Both the position numbers and the translations under genes were made by a program. A stretch of 57,548 bases of DNA from Spartobacteria bacterium (GTDB lineage: Bacteria; Verrucomicrobiota; Verrucomicrobiia; Chthoniobacterales; UBA10450). The stretch is from positions 1-57,548 of the forward strand of contig PNAA01000011.1 in the NCBI GenBank assembly GCA_003169975.1, in the 5' to 3' direction. The notes below the pieces were generated by a model that saw nothing but the letters and a program-made list of their open reading frames with translations, did not search any database and was not told where the DNA came from. Of this stretch, positions 25,989 to 34,732 are shown piece after piece. Positions within the stretch are counted from its first letter, which is position 1. Every line of letters begins with the position of its first letter.

Positions 25989-27586
25989 AGCGCCTTTTCC
26001 GCGCCCAGCCCGGTATTGGCGCGCACGAGCAGCTCGGCAAAGCGCGCTTCCGCCTCCGGTTCACGGCGCAGGAATGTGCCGAGGATGGCGCCGAGAAATC
26101 CGAGCGGAATGCTGAGGATGCCGGGGTTTTCGAGCGGGAAAATCGGCGGACGCTGAATAAGGTGACGCGCCGCGCCGATCACTGTCGGCGGATCGACTTT
26201 CATGATGCTCGGGCTGAGCGCGATCAGGACTAACGATGCCAGCAAGCCGGTCGCCAGGCCGGCGACCGCCCCGGCGGTGTTGAAGCGCTTCCAGAAAAGA
26301 GAGAGCACGATCACCGGCAGATTGGCCGAGGCCGCAACGGCGAAAGCGAGCGCGACGAGAAACGCCACATTGGCATCCTTGCCCAGCAAGATGGCGACGC
26401 CGATCGCGATCGCGCCGACGAAAAATGCGGTGATGCGTGCCACCCGCACCTCTTCACCGGGACTTCGCTCCGTTCCTTTGTGGATGACCGCAGTGTAAAA
26501 ATCGTGGGCAAACGAAGTCGAAGCGCTGATCGTCAGGCCGGCGACCACGGCGAGGATGGTGGCGAAGGCAATCGCGGCGATGAAGGCGAAAAAAATGTCG
26601 CCCGCCAACGCCTGGGCGAGGAGCGGCGCGCTCATGTTATTCCCGCCATGGCTCGCGATGTGATCGCGCCCGACAATCGTCGCGGCGCCGAAGCCGAGAA
26701 ACGTCGTCATGATGTAAAAGCTCCCGATCAACGCCATCGCCCAGACGACGCTGACCCGCGCGGTCTTCGCATCCGGCACGGTGTAGAAACGGACGAGGAT
26801 ATGCGGCAATCCCGCGGTCCCGAAAACGAGTGCCATGCCTAACGAAATGAGATCGAGCGCGCCGTGATTTGCTGCCGTGTAACGCAGGCCGGGATCGAGG
26901 AAGTTCTTCGTCACCAACTCTCCTTTGTCGTGATAGGTCACGTGGGTGACGGCGTTGAAGAAATTCGACAGGCTCCAGTCGAAATGCGCGAGCACGAGCA
27001 GGCTGAGGAGAATCGTTCCCCCCATCAGCAGGATCGCCTTGATGATCTGCACCCAGGTCGTCGCCAGCATCCCGCCGAAGACGACGTAGATAATCATGAG
27101 GATCCCGACGCCGATGACCGCGGCCTGATAGCTGACGTGCGAGCTGCCTAACAACAGCGCGACGAGCGCTCCCGCGCCGACCATCTGCGCGATCATATAA
27201 AACGTGCTCACCGTGATCGTGCTCAACGCGGCCATCGCGCGGACCGGCCGGGGATTCAATCGGTAGGCGAGCACGTCCGCCATTGTGTATTTGCCGGCGT
27301 TGCGCAGCGGCTCCGCGACGACCAGCAGCACGGTCAGATAGGCGACCAGCCAGCCGACCGAGAACATGAAACCGTCGTAGCCATAAAATGCGATCAGGCC
27401 GGCGATCCCGAGAAACGACGCCGCGCTCATGTAATCGCCCGCGACCGCGACGCCGTTTTGCCAGCCGGTAATGCGCCGGCTCGCGGTAAAAAAGGCCGCC
27501 GCGCTCTGTGATTTGCGCGCCGCCCACCAGGTAATCACGAGCGTGATCAACACGAAGAGCAGGAACATCCCGAGCGCCGGCGTCAT
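25985..27586 (-). CDS. actP: Sodium/solute symporter, ActP acetate permease type
   Basis: A protein of 533 residues with about 13 hydrophobic segments, of the SSS family. It has [15 protein letters not shown] at about 49-63 and [15 protein letters not shown] around the sodium-site helix. It is directly downstream of a DUF485 (YjcH) gene, the constant partner of ActP in the acs-yjcH-actP arrangement, so uptake of acetate or a similar short carboxylate is likely. No acetyl-CoA synthetase gene is in the window. The ribosome-binding region lies next to or inside the long inverted repeat at 27599-27668. Confidence 0.88.
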   Translation of the reverse strand: MTPALGMFLLFVLITLVITWWAARKSQSAAAFFTASRRITGWQNGVAVAGDYMSAASFLGIAGLIAFYGYDGFMFSVGWLVAYLTVLLVVAEPLRNAGKYTMADVLAYRLNPRPVRAMAALSTITVSTFYMIAQMVGAGALVALLLGSSHVSYQAAVIGVGILMIIYVVFGGMLATTWVQIIKAILLMGGTILLSLLVLAHFDWSLSNFFNAVTHVTYHDKGELVTKNFLDPGLRYTAANHGALDLISLGMALVFGTAGLPHILVRFYTVPDAKTARVSVVWAMALIGSFYIMTTFLGFGAATIVGRDHIASHGGNNMSAPLLAQALAGDIFFAFIAAIAFATILAVVAGLTISASTSFAHDFYTAVIHKGTERSPGEEVRVARITAFFVGAIAIGVAILLGKDANVAFLVALAFAVAASANLPVIVLSLFWKRFNTAGAVAGLATGLLASLVLIALSPSIMKVDPPTVIGAARHLIQRPPIFPLENPGILSIPLGFLGAILGTFLRREPEAEARFAELLVRANTGLGAEKAL

Positions 27587-27598
27587 GATTTTTTCTTA

Positions 27599-27668
27599 CT
27601 CCTGCTCCTGCTCGTGCTCGTGCTCGAAGAATTCCCCGATCGATTACGATCACGAGCAGGAGCACGAG
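27599..27668. repeat. Long imperfect inverted repeat, copy B
   Basis: The left arm starts at 27599 and the right arm is 27641-27668. It sits in the 88-base gap between the DUF485 gene and actP. Read on the minus strand, the arm next to actP provides GCAGGAG upstream of the ATG, so folding of the repeat would hide the likely Shine-Dalgarno. Confidence 0.6.
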
Positions 27669-27674
27669 GGGCAG

Positions 27675-28106
27675 TCATCGTGCGGAGGAATCCTTCGCGA
27701 TGATCGCGCGCGCCTGGCGATCGAAACGGTTCGCGGCGCGGACATAGAGCGCGGCGATGATCCAAGCCATAAAAAACTGCGAGAGCGCGAAGAGATAAGC
27801 GAGATTGACCGCACCGAAGACGCGTTTCTCCATCAACGGCTGGGCGTAGCCCACCAGCACCGGGAGCGCGAAATAATAAACAATGAAAACGATCATCGCC
27901 GGGATGATGAACCGCCGTTTCGCGCGCAGCAGTTCCTTGAACCGGGCGCTCGCCGCGATCGCTTCCCAATTGATCGTGCCGGCTTCCTCTGCGGCAGTCC
28001 TTTCGTGTGGCGGCTTCGGTCCGAAGTGGGTCAACGGCGTGATGTCGGTCGCTGCGCCGACGATTGGCGTCGGATCCTGCGGCAGTTTCGGATTGTCAGG
28101 CGGCAT
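27675..28106 (-). CDS. yjcH: DUF485 membrane protein (YjcH type)
   Basis: A protein of 143 residues: a soluble N-terminal 60 residues, then two membrane segments (I-I-P-A-M-I-V-F-I-V-Y-Y-F-A-L-P at about 68-83, and L-F-A-L-S-Q-F-F-M-A-W-I-I-A-A-L-Y at about 105-121). The motif around F-x-x-L-x-x-x-K/R-R-x-F at the first helix is that of DUF485. It is the first gene of the pair with actP. The N-terminal extension is longer than in the E. coli protein (about 104 residues). Confidence 0.85.
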   Translation of the reverse strand: MPPDNPKLPQDPTPIVGAATDITPLTHFGPKPPHERTAAEEAGTINWEAIAASARFKELLRAKRRFIIPAMIVFIVYYFALPVLVGYAQPLMEKRVFGAVNLAYLFALSQFFMAWIIAALYVRAANRFDRQARAIIAKDSSAR

Positions 28107-28666
28107 GCGCTGCGATTAAGCGCGAGACGCTGGCCGGCCGCAAGCAAATGCGGCTGAGGACCCCCGCGGATGGTGCGCATTTCCGGGGAGCGCACACGCG
28201 TCGCGTGCCGTGTTCGGCGCCTCGCTCGACACACTTCGGTAGAAACCGAAGCGGGGATGGAACCGGGGCCAGTGCTTCAAACGGAGTCAGAAGCAGTCAT
28301 GAATGCCATGCTTCAACTCCCACACTCGCAAAGCCGCCATCAGAAGTCTTCTGAGTCGCATAACGGAATCGGTTGGCGGCACTGGCGGGTCCCGTACAGT
28401 CGCCGGCGGCGCTGGGAACTGTCGGGGCCGCTTCAAGCTGCCCGGCCGCTTCCTTCGCGGCGAACGGCAGGAAGGCCGGAGAACCACCCTCAGGTTCTCA
28501 TCGAGGATCAAAAACCGATCCGCATTGCAAGATCTGCGCGGCATATTGGCCTCGCTGGTTTTCGGCCAGAACGCGGCCTTTAATATTTTGCCGCGTGCCG
28601 GGTGGCAGCAATTACTCTTGCGTAACGGTTTTGTTACAAATCCGGATGACGCCTGGGGAATGTGGG
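28107..28666. other. Gene-poor stretch of about 560 bases
   Basis: No convincing coding region; the open frames have arginine- and proline-rich shadow composition. A hairpin CTTCGGT-AGAA-ACCGAAG is at 28234-28251. GTAACGGTTTTGTTAC (28622-28637) is a partial dyad. Some structured RNA cannot be ruled out. Confidence 0.5.
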
Positions 28667-28670
28667 AGGA

Positions 28671-28703
28671 GCCTTTGCGCCCCGATCTTCGCCGCGCAAA
28701 GGC
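28671..28703. terminator. Strong hairpin downstream of 28728-28949
   Basis: GCCTTTGCGC (28671-28680) pairs perfectly with GCGCAAAGGC (28694-28703) across a 13-base loop. It lies 25 bases beyond the end of the minus-strand small gene. There is no clear U-run, so a processing or attenuating hairpin is also possible. Confidence 0.5.
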
Positions 28704-28727
28704 GGCTCCCAGTTCCGGGAATCCGCC

Positions 28728-28949
28728 TCAGGTCATAATGCGAAACCGCTCCAGCAGCTCCTGACGCACTTCCATCGCGAGCTTCGGGGTCAGCCGGCTC
28801 AGCATTTTTTTGCGATGCGCGGCATCCATGGCTGCGAAGGACCTGACAAGATCGTTGCGACTCTTCACTTTGGCATAGCGACTCCAACCCAGGCCGAGCG
28901 CCAGCAAAGCGGACGCTCCCCAAATCGCCAGATCTCGTTGCTCGATCAC
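28728..28949 (-). CDS. Small single-span membrane protein
   Basis: A protein of 73 residues: M-I-E-Q-R-D, one membrane helix (L-A-I-W-G-A-S-A-L-L-A-L-G-L-G-W at about 7-22) and a charged helical tail (R-S-F-A-A-M-D-A-A-H-R-K-K-M-L-S-R-L). Sequence character is protein-like, unlike overlapping frames. No family recognised. Confidence 0.6.
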   Translation of the reverse strand: MIEQRDLAIWGASALLALGLGWSRYAKVKSRNDLVRSFAAMDAAHRKKMLSRLTPKLAMEVRQELLERFRIMT

Positions 28950-29024
28950 CTCCCACGGTAATCACTTAACCGTCCATTTGCCACGGCGGATGAAGCAGAA
29001 TCATCGTGTCTTTGGGTAGCGTTG

Positions 29025-29057
29025 GTTGATTGTCAGTTGGTCGGTTCGCTCAGATCG
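29025..29057 (+). repeat. 33-bp dispersed repeat, copy 2
   Basis: Inverted copy of 12004-12036 with one mismatch by eye. It lies just upstream (on the plus strand) of the strong hairpin at 29065-29098. Confidence 0.6.
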
Positions 29058-29064
29058 TCGCCGA

Positions 29065-29098
29065 ATGCCCTCCTGTTCGGCGGCGAGCAGGAGGGCAT
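29065..29098. terminator. Hairpin after the exported-protein gene
   Basis: ATGCCCTCCTG (29065-29075) and CAGGAGGGCAT (29088-29098) form a perfect 11-bp stem with a 12-base loop, 36 bases past the end of the minus-strand gene. It is a likely terminator, though the U-tract is weak. Confidence 0.55.
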
Positions 29099-29134
29099 CG
29101 AGGCTGGGTTCAGTCCTTGGGGGAAGATAGCCCG

Positions 29135-29599
29135 TTACTGCTTGTCGTAGACCCCCAGGCTGGTGAACTTCTTGCCCTTCGGATTGGTCCCGCTGATCGT
29201 GATGGTGCGGGTCTTGCCATCGGCGGCTACGACGATCCGACCGCTGGGAGTGACTTTGCCGCCTTTCTTGATGGTGATATCCAACGTGTTATCGTCAACT
29301 TTTTTGTAAGACCGCATATCGGATGTCGGGTCGCCCGTAACGGGGTAGTCTTTCCCGTCGAACTTGCCTGTCCACTCATTATGGATGGGCTTGCCCTTGG
29401 CGTCGACGCCATCCACCGTAACCTTGATGCTCCGGCCGGCCGGGGCATAGACAACGGTGCGGTTCTTCGGCATCCACTTAACGAGCTTCGATTTGGCTTC
29501 GTTCAGTTTCCAGGTGCCCATCTGTGGGCTGTTGGCGAAACATGTGGCGCCGCCAATAAAGCAGAGCGCTAGAGCTATTACAGTCGTTTTGGTTTTCAT
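29135..29599 (-). CDS. Exported small protein, paralogue of 2535-2999
   Basis: A protein of 154 residues from the ATG before K-T-K-T-T-V-I-A-L; the upstream open frame is ignored. Signal peptide ends about A-T-C-F-A. It shares G-T-W-K-L-N-E-A-K-S-K-L, T-V-V-Y-A, V-T-V-D-G-V-D and the C-terminal V-Y-D-K with the paralogue and has exactly the same length. A small secreted domain of unknown function. The two copies lie 26 kb apart, both on the minus strand. Confidence 0.82.
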   Translation of the reverse strand: MKTKTTVIALALCFIGGATCFANSPQMGTWKLNEAKSKLVKWMPKNRTVVYAPAGRSIKVTVDGVDAKGKPIHNEWTGKFDGKDYPVTGDPTSDMRSYKKVDDNTLDITIKKGGKVTPSGRIVVAADGKTRTITISGTNPKGKKFTSLGVYDKQ

Positions 29600-29837
29600 A
29601 TAGCCGCCATCGAGCCGGGATTTCCATTTTCCGTCAATATCTATTTTTAAAACTAACGGAGCGGTAATTATTGGAGCGGACGGAAGACGAAAACGGGAGA
29701 CACAGGGCCCAAGCAAACCCAGCCCCCGCTGGTGGGCGGGAGCGCGACGTTTGGGATCTCGACGTAACCATCGGCTTCGGGAACGCATCGACGAATACTA
29801 CCGCCCTCATAACGACGCGGACGATCAAAGAGGTAAC

Positions 29838-30200
29838 TTAGCGACGAAAACCGTATTCGAGGATGAAGAATTTGGGCTTCAGTTTGGCCAGAGGCTCGCG
29901 CAGTTTGGCCAGTTCCTCCTCCGGTCCGTGGATTTCGAGACGCGTCATCGTGGCGACCTTGAATGCCTCATCTAATAACTGTCCTACGTTCCCCAGATGG
30001 GCGAGAAGGCCTTCGGCATCTTCATAGCCTTCCCGGCAATGAACCTGGTTACCGTCAAAGCTGAATCCGTAGTAAAGACACTTCGGTTCATTTTTCGACT
30101 TGGCGACGAACTGCTCACAGAGCTTCTTAAACGCCAGCAGGTCGGCAGTCGGCACCTCGAAGTAAGGGACAATTGTGCAGCACTTATCTTGAGTAGACAT
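29838..30200 (-). CDS. Small ABM-like (dimeric alpha/beta barrel) protein
   Basis: A protein of 120 residues started at M-S-T-Q-D-K-C-C-T-I-V-P-Y-F; a start 26 codons upstream is possible but would overlap the next gene more. The pattern (beta strand, long helix with F-K-K-L-C-E-Q-F-V, then C-L-Y-Y-G-F-S-F-D-G-N-Q-V-H-C-R-E-G-Y-E-D) fits the antibiotic-biosynthesis-monooxygenase-like fold. No specific enzyme role can be assigned. Confidence 0.7.
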   Translation of the reverse strand: MSTQDKCCTIVPYFEVPTADLLAFKKLCEQFVAKSKNEPKCLYYGFSFDGNQVHCREGYEDAEGLLAHLGNVGQLLDEAFKVATMTRLEIHGPEEELAKLREPLAKLKPKFFILEYGFRR

Positions 30201-30241
30201 GAATTTAGACGGTAGAAGCGAGAGGTCAGAAGTCAAAAAAA

Positions 30242-30706
30242 TCAGCTCGATCGTTCTGATCGGGTTTTCCTTTGCCACTCCGAGAGCGGGCCGATGAAAT
30301 CAGTGTCGGGCGGGTCGTCCAGCAAGGCGATGTATTCCAGCGAGTGACCGTCTGGATCCCGGAAATAGATTTGGGCGGATGGCATCCAGCCGATCACCGA
30401 TGGTTCGGTCGTTCTTTGGCCATGGAAGTCCTGGCACGCGATCCCCAAGCCCTCGAGTCGTGGGCCGGCCGCCAGCAACTCCGGCAAAGAAACGGTGATG
30501 GCAAAATGGGACTTGTGAAAATCGCTCCCGTAGGTGGTGGTCGGACCCCAAAGGCCGAGCATCGATCTCCGGTCGCTACCGATAAAGAGAAAAACGATAT
30601 CACGGGTTCGGTCGCGCGAGCCAAATTGTAACCCGAGGATATCGACGTAGAAGGCACACGACTTTTCTGTGTCGGTGACGGAAATATGAGCTTCGTAGAG
30701 ATGCAT
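30242..30706 (-). CDS. VOC (glyoxalase/dioxygenase) superfamily protein
   Basis: A protein of 154 residues with the paired beta-alpha-beta-beta-beta modules of the VOC fold: H7 in Y-E-A-H-I-S-V-T-D, F-Y-V-D-I-L-G-L-Q-F, H-F-A-I-T-V in the middle and the typical ending Y-F-R-D-P-D-G-H-S-L-E-Y, whose glutamate is a usual metal ligand. Substrate unknown. It is separated by 9 bases from the upstream exported-protein gene on the same strand. Confidence 0.87.
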   Translation of the reverse strand: MHLYEAHISVTDTEKSCAFYVDILGLQFGSRDRTRDIVFLFIGSDRRSMLGLWGPTTTYGSDFHKSHFAITVSLPELLAAGPRLEGLGIACQDFHGQRTTEPSVIGWMPSAQIYFRDPDGHSLEYIALLDDPPDTDFIGPLSEWQRKTRSERSS

Positions 30707-30715
30707 GACGCGATT

Positions 30716-31168
30716 TCATTTCGCGGGCGTTGGCGGGATGTGGAAGAGCGCCTCAATTCCCGGTGACTTCGTGGCTCTCTTGAGCCGGTAAACATATCCA
30801 GCCAGGCGCGGATAGTTGTCCAGGTCTGATTGCCAAAGATAGGTCGCCTCGTGCTCCACTCCATCGAATGGGAAGCGCATTCTGAGCACGGCGATGCCCT
30901 CGCTTGTCGTCTCGATCGAGGCGGTGCCTTCGGCGGTCGCGCGATCGATTGTTCGGATCACGTGAAACCCGCGTCCACGCCGTTGCAGGGTGAGCCGCCC
31001 GGAATAGGCAGCACCCGAGTCCGGTTTCTGCCCGATTAGTCGATAGTTTCCGGCGAGGAAGCCCAGCAGAAACTCAACATCAGGTTGCTTGCCGACCGCT
31101 TCGGCTGTCGCGGCACTCCGCAGCAGCAGGAGCGGGATCAGCACGGCGAGTGAAAGGCGTGCGCGCAT
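30716..31168 (-). CDS. Exported hypothetical protein
   Basis: A protein of 150 residues with a signal peptide (R-L-S-L-A-V-L-I-P-L-L-L-L-R-S-A-A-T-A-E). The mature part reads as a beta-barrel-like small domain (F-L-A-G-N-Y-R-L-I-G; Y-S-G-R-L-T-L-Q-R-R-G; A-T-Y-L-W-Q-S-D). It probably forms an operon with the VOC gene 9 bases downstream. Function unknown. Confidence 0.7.
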   Translation of the reverse strand: MRARLSLAVLIPLLLLRSAATAEAVGKQPDVEFLLGFLAGNYRLIGQKPDSGAAYSGRLTLQRRGRGFHVIRTIDRATAEGTASIETTSEGIAVLRMRFPFDGVEHEATYLWQSDLDNYPRLAGYVYRLKRATKSPGIEALFHIPPTPAK

Positions 31169-31372
31169 CGGGCCCAGGGAGAATAAAATCAGCTACCGGG
31201 AGTGAGCGCAAGCTGCATCGCAACTCGTTGCTCGGCAGCGGGATTGTCAAAACTTGCGTGGCAACAGCCAGTGGCCCAATCGGCCTCTTAATCAACTTGC
31301 CCGGCCGGAGTTTACGTACTTGACGCTCGCGCTGCAAGAAGCCAATACTCGGCGCCTAACGAAGGAGAACGT

Positions 31373-32644
31373 ATGTTACATCTCGATACTGGAAATACCG
31401 CTTTTACACTCCTGTGCGCAAGCCTGGTGATGCTGATGACGCCGGGACTCGCCTTCTTCTACGGCGGACTTGTCGGACGGAGGAACGTGCTCGCCATCAT
31501 GATGCAGAGCTTTGTTTCGATGGGCTGGACCACCGTGCTCTGGTGGGCCTTTGGATTCTCGCTCTGCTTTTCCGGCGATCAAAAGAGCGGCACCGACTTT
31601 TTTGGCATCATCGGTAATCTGCACTGGGCGGGGTTGCGCGGGATCACACTCGCCACGCCTTCACCGAACGACACGATCCCGATGCTCGTCTTTTGCGCCT
31701 ACCAGATGATGTTCGCCATCATCACGCCGGCGTTGATCACCGGCGCGTTTACCAACCGCATCACTTTTAAGGCCTACATGCTCTTTCTGACCGCGTGGCT
31801 GGTCCTGGTTTACTTTCCATTCGTTCACATGATGTGGGGCGGTGGCATGCTGGCGCAGTGGGGCGTGAAGGATTTTGCCGGCGGGATTGTGGTGCATAAC
31901 ATCGCGGGCGTCGCGGCGCTCGCGTCCATTCTCTACGTCGGCAAGCGCAAGGTGGTGGACCGCGGGCCGCATAGCATTCCGCTCGTCGCGCTTGGCACGG
32001 GCCTGCTCTGGTTTGGTTGGTACGGTTTCAATGCCGGATCGGAATTTCGCGTGGATTCAATCACCGCGGTGGCATTCATCAATACCGACATTGCTGCGTC
32101 GTTTGCAGCTATTGCGTGGATGTTGGTGGACTGGCGAGTCTCGAAGAAGCCGAAGTTCCTTGGCTTACTGACCGGTGCGGTGGCTGGTCTCGCCACGATT
32201 ACCCCTGCGGCGGGTTATGTGTCGCCGGCGACGGCGGTCATCATCGGTCTCGCGGCGGGGGTCGTTTGCTATTATGCCTGCGCCCTGAAGAACAAGCTCC
32301 AGTGGGATGACGCACTCGATGTTTGGGGCGTGCACGGTGTCGGTGGCTTCCTCGGCATCGTGTTGCTCGGCGTGTTTGCCTCAACGGCGTGGAATCCGGC
32401 GGCCAATGGCGGCGTGAACGGGTTGCTCGCAGGCGATTCGTCTTTCTTTCTGAAACAGCTGGCGGCCGCACTGTTCTCATCTGCCTGGGCCTTCATTTTC
32501 ACGTTAGGCATGTTGTGGATCATCGACCGGATCACGGTTGTCCGGGTGGACGATGCGGAAGAAGAAGCCGGGCTCGATGCATCCCTGCATGGCGAGATCG
32601 CTTACGTGGACGTGGAAGTGGACCGGTCGGCGCCGCCACTTTGA
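31373..32644 (+). CDS. amt: Ammonium transporter
   Basis: A protein of 423 residues with about 11 membrane helices. It begins with D-T-G-N-T-A-F-T-L-L-C-A-S-L-V-M-L-M-T-P-G-L-A-F-F-Y-G-G-L, with the Amt signature G-G-G-x-L-A-Q-W-G-V-K-D-F-A-G-G-x-V-V-H and the pore histidines V-V-H-N and V-H-G-V-G-G. It lacks a long N-terminal signal helix. AGGAG (31363-31367) sits five bases before the ATG and directly follows an exact CGCCTAACGA motif. No PII (glnK) gene is adjacent. Confidence 0.95.
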   Translation: MLHLDTGNTAFTLLCASLVMLMTPGLAFFYGGLVGRRNVLAIMMQSFVSMGWTTVLWWAFGFSLCFSGDQKSGTDFFGIIGNLHWAGLRGITLATPSPNDTIPMLVFCAYQMMFAIITPALITGAFTNRITFKAYMLFLTAWLVLVYFPFVHMMWGGGMLAQWGVKDFAGGIVVHNIAGVAALASILYVGKRKVVDRGPHSIPLVALGTGLLWFGWYGFNAGSEFRVDSITAVAFINTDIAASFAAIAWMLVDWRVSKKPKFLGLLTGAVAGLATITPAAGYVSPATAVIIGLAAGVVCYYACALKNKLQWDDALDVWGVHGVGGFLGIVLLGVFASTAWNPAANGGVNGLLAGDSSFFLKQLAAALFSSAWAFIFTLGMLWIIDRITVVRVDDAEEEAGLDASLHGEIAYVDVEVDRSAPPL

Positions 32645-32815
32645 CGAGGCTCGAAGGCCGTCTTGGCCAGTGTGCTCGCACCGACCATCACGATTGAGTT
32701 GCCGATGGGGCGCGGGGGCTGCGAAGATCGCGGGGCGCGAATCGGTAAGGCGGACGGGGTTGGATTCCGTCTCTGGACAATCGGCCATCGAAACTCGACA
32801 ATCGGAAGTTCATCG

Positions 32816-32887
32816 GTCCCCGTAGTTCAACGGATAGAACGATGGTTTCCTAAACCTTAAATGTGGGTTCGATTCCCGCCGGGGACA
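32816..32887 (+). tRNA. tRNA-Arg (anticodon CCT)
   Basis: Acceptor GTCCCCG (32816-32822) pairs with CGGGGAC (32880-32886), discriminator A. The D-arm is GTTC...GAAC, the anticodon loop TTCCTAA gives CCT, and the T-arm is GTGGG-TTCGATT-CCCGC. There is one T-T mismatch in the anticodon stem. CCA is not encoded. Confidence 0.93.
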
Positions 32888-33193
32888 TGGTTTTAACGTG
32901 TCGTTTTGTCAGTGCGCGGGCTAATTCTCCGAAAAGTCGAATCCCGCCGAATTACGCCGAATGAGCTTGATTTTGCGGCACTTACGAATCGTGAATCGCC
33001 GTTTTCAAACTTGTTAAATCTCCGGGCTAAATCGATCTCTCCGAAACGCCGTCACGAGGGAAAAAGGTGTCAAATCGGAGAAATAGGTCGCGCGGCAAAG
33101 GTGTAAACGCAGGGCCACGGAATTGGCTAATTCTCCGGTTCTTGCAAGGCAAGCGCAGTGAGGTTGCACGATTACCGCAAGCGCGGTGCCCCC
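32888..33193. other. Non-coding stretch after tRNA-Arg with a 13-bp direct repeat
   Basis: No credible gene. GGCTAATTCTCCG occurs at 32919-32931 and again at 33125-33137. I found no copy of the tRNA 3' end downstream, so there is no direct sign of tRNA-targeted integration. Confidence 0.45.
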
Positions 33194-34009
33194 TTAAATG
33201 AGCCCCTTTTGCTTTAGGTGCTCCTTAATGGCCTCTTCGTCGCTGAAAAATATCGGCTGAACGGTGGTGAGATCTGTTACAGCGTTTGACTCAAAATGTG
33301 TCGAGGTGAGGTCGCACTTCGTCGCGAGGGCGCACAACACGACTTCACAAAAGCTCGTGATGAGAATATGCGCTCGGCCAAGCTGATCATACAGTTTCTC
33401 GGAGGACGACGAGAAATCGCTTCCTTCTCCGGCTGCAATGAGAGCGTCGTGGCGAACGGCCTCAGCAAACTGGTAAAAAATGTTGGCGCTGCGCTCTCCC
33501 GTGACGAACGAAGGCTCTGTCGACCCGTTTAGAGCGGGCAATGCGTCCTGAATTCGTTGCTCGTCATGGTGAAAAGCAAACTTGTTTCGGATGATATAAG
33601 GGACATTCCTGCCAGTGAAGAATTGCAGGGTGTCTTGCGCGGCCTTCCGGCCGTTATCATCCAAATCGGCTGCAAGAGTGGTCGTGAGGCCCGACCCGCC
33701 TGGGATCTTCGGACCCTTAGGATTCGAAGGATCCACTTGAAGATTGAACCAACTGCCCGCGATCACCTTCCACGCTTCAACGAGCGTGCCATTCCACAGG
33801 CGAGTCGCAAAACCATTTTGATGAAGAAGAATCTGCTGGACTGCTTCTTCGGCCGGGCGGGCTGCGAGACCGTTTGACTCACGACGGAGCAGATGAGTGA
33901 TGTGCCTGAGGTCATTGTGGATGTGAGCCAAACGGAGAAAGAAAACTCGTTCTGCCTCGGATAAGGCAGAGAACGCGCTGTTTGGGAATGAGAATTTGAA
34001 CAACTTCAT
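33194..34009 (-). CDS. Unknown protein, last of a three-gene run
   Basis: A protein of 271 residues, mostly helical, with codon use less GC-rich than the chromosome. Visible stretches are F-F-L-R-L-A-H-I-H-N-D-L-R-H, Q-N-G-F-A-T-R-L-W-N-G-T-L-V-E-A-W-K-V and N-K-F-A-F-H-H-D. The repeated H, N and D residues in helices could bind metal, but no family is recognised. It starts 15 bases after the DUF2188-like gene. Accessory-gene character suggests transfer. Confidence 0.65.
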   Translation of the reverse strand: MKLFKFSFPNSAFSALSEAERVFFLRLAHIHNDLRHITHLLRRESNGLAARPAEEAVQQILLHQNGFATRLWNGTLVEAWKVIAGSWFNLQVDPSNPKGPKIPGGSGLTTTLAADLDDNGRKAAQDTLQFFTGRNVPYIIRNKFAFHHDEQRIQDALPALNGSTEPSFVTGERSANIFYQFAEAVRHDALIAAGEGSDFSSSSEKLYDQLGRAHILITSFCEVVLCALATKCDLTSTHFESNAVTDLTTVQPIFFSDEEAIKEHLKQKGLI

Positions 34010-34024
34010 GACGCTTGGGTCGGT

Positions 34025-34216
34025 TCAGTTGATCACCCCTTCGACGGCGCCGGCAATGTTGAGGATGCGGACTTCGCCGCCGCTGAATTTCAATCCCTCG
34101 GTTGCGTAGCTGGTAGCGTGCTCCTTCGCATTCGGTCCGACGTAGAACGGTTCAACGCTCGGCGTTTCGAAAACTTTCCAGCCCCCGCAGTACGGTCGCA
34201 CTTCAATCGTTCTCAT
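34025..34216 (-). CDS. DUF2188-like small protein
   Basis: A protein of 63 residues from the ATG before R-T-I-E-V-R-P-Y-C-G-G-W-K-V. The pattern V-R-P-Y-x-G-G-W-K-V...A-x-x-Y-A-T...G-E-V-R-I-L-N resembles DUF2188-type small proteins. The larger open frame upstream is shadow sequence. It overlaps the end of the upstream gene by 14 bases and precedes the 271-residue gene by 15. Confidence 0.6.
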   Translation of the reverse strand: MRTIEVRPYCGGWKVFETPSVEPFYVGPNAKEHATSYATEGLKFSGGEVRILNIAGAVEGVIN

Positions 34217-34478
34217 TCTCTTTTTTTGGGGGCAAGACATTGATTTCCAATACGTCCAGAAAGCAGTTGAAGTCTCGGAACAGATACGTTTGCGGCAGCG
34301 GAAATGGCTTGGGATTCGGAAATATGAACGGCACCGAGTGAAATCTTTTTCCTTCGGAATCAATGGCGATGTGAGCCAGAGTGGGAAACGACGCAACACC
34401 GTTGCTCTCCTCACTTGGCAGTCTGCTTGCGACCTGGGTTTTCGCACAGCTCTCGGCGAATGGGAGCGACTGATGCAC
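34203..34478 (-). CDS. Small hypothetical protein
   Basis: A protein of up to 91 residues. The C-terminal half (F-H-S-V-P-F-I-F-P-N-P-K-P-F-P-L-P-Q-T-Y-L-F-R-D-F) looks protein-like, the N-terminal start is unsure. It overlaps the DUF2188-like gene start by 14 bases and may be the first gene of the three-gene run. Confidence 0.45.
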   Translation of the reverse strand: MHQSLPFAESCAKTQVASRLPSEESNGVASFPTLAHIAIDSEGKRFHSVPFIFPNPKPFPLPQTYLFRDFNCFLDVLEINVLPPKKENEND

Positions 34479-34732
34479 GCCGTGCCGAAGCGATAATCAG
34501 AGTGACTGACGGGTGACCTTCGGGGTCCCGCGCACGGTTCAGTCTGCGGCCAACGAAGCCCAAAGCGGTTCCAAATCCGGGTCGTCCATGGCAGCAGACT
34601 AAAACCTAGCGTCGATCTTTGTCGCGCGGGTCAAGTGCACCCCTCCGACCAACGACTTTGAGTCTGCGATTGTCGCGACCCTCCCGCGGGTTCGTTTGAA
34701 TTGGTTGGGAATTTGGACGACGAATAGAATCG

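Noticed and set aside
26637-27665. 342-codon minus-strand frame
   Set aside because: Out-of-frame shadow of actP with Arg/Gly-rich composition.
28303-28764. Plus-strand open frame of 153 codons
   Set aside because: Overlaps a hairpin and the small minus-strand gene; composition is shadow-like.
32888-33193. attachment site after tRNA-Arg
   Set aside because: No duplicate of the tRNA 3' end found downstream of the unknown operon; the 13-bp direct repeat is unrelated to the tRNA.
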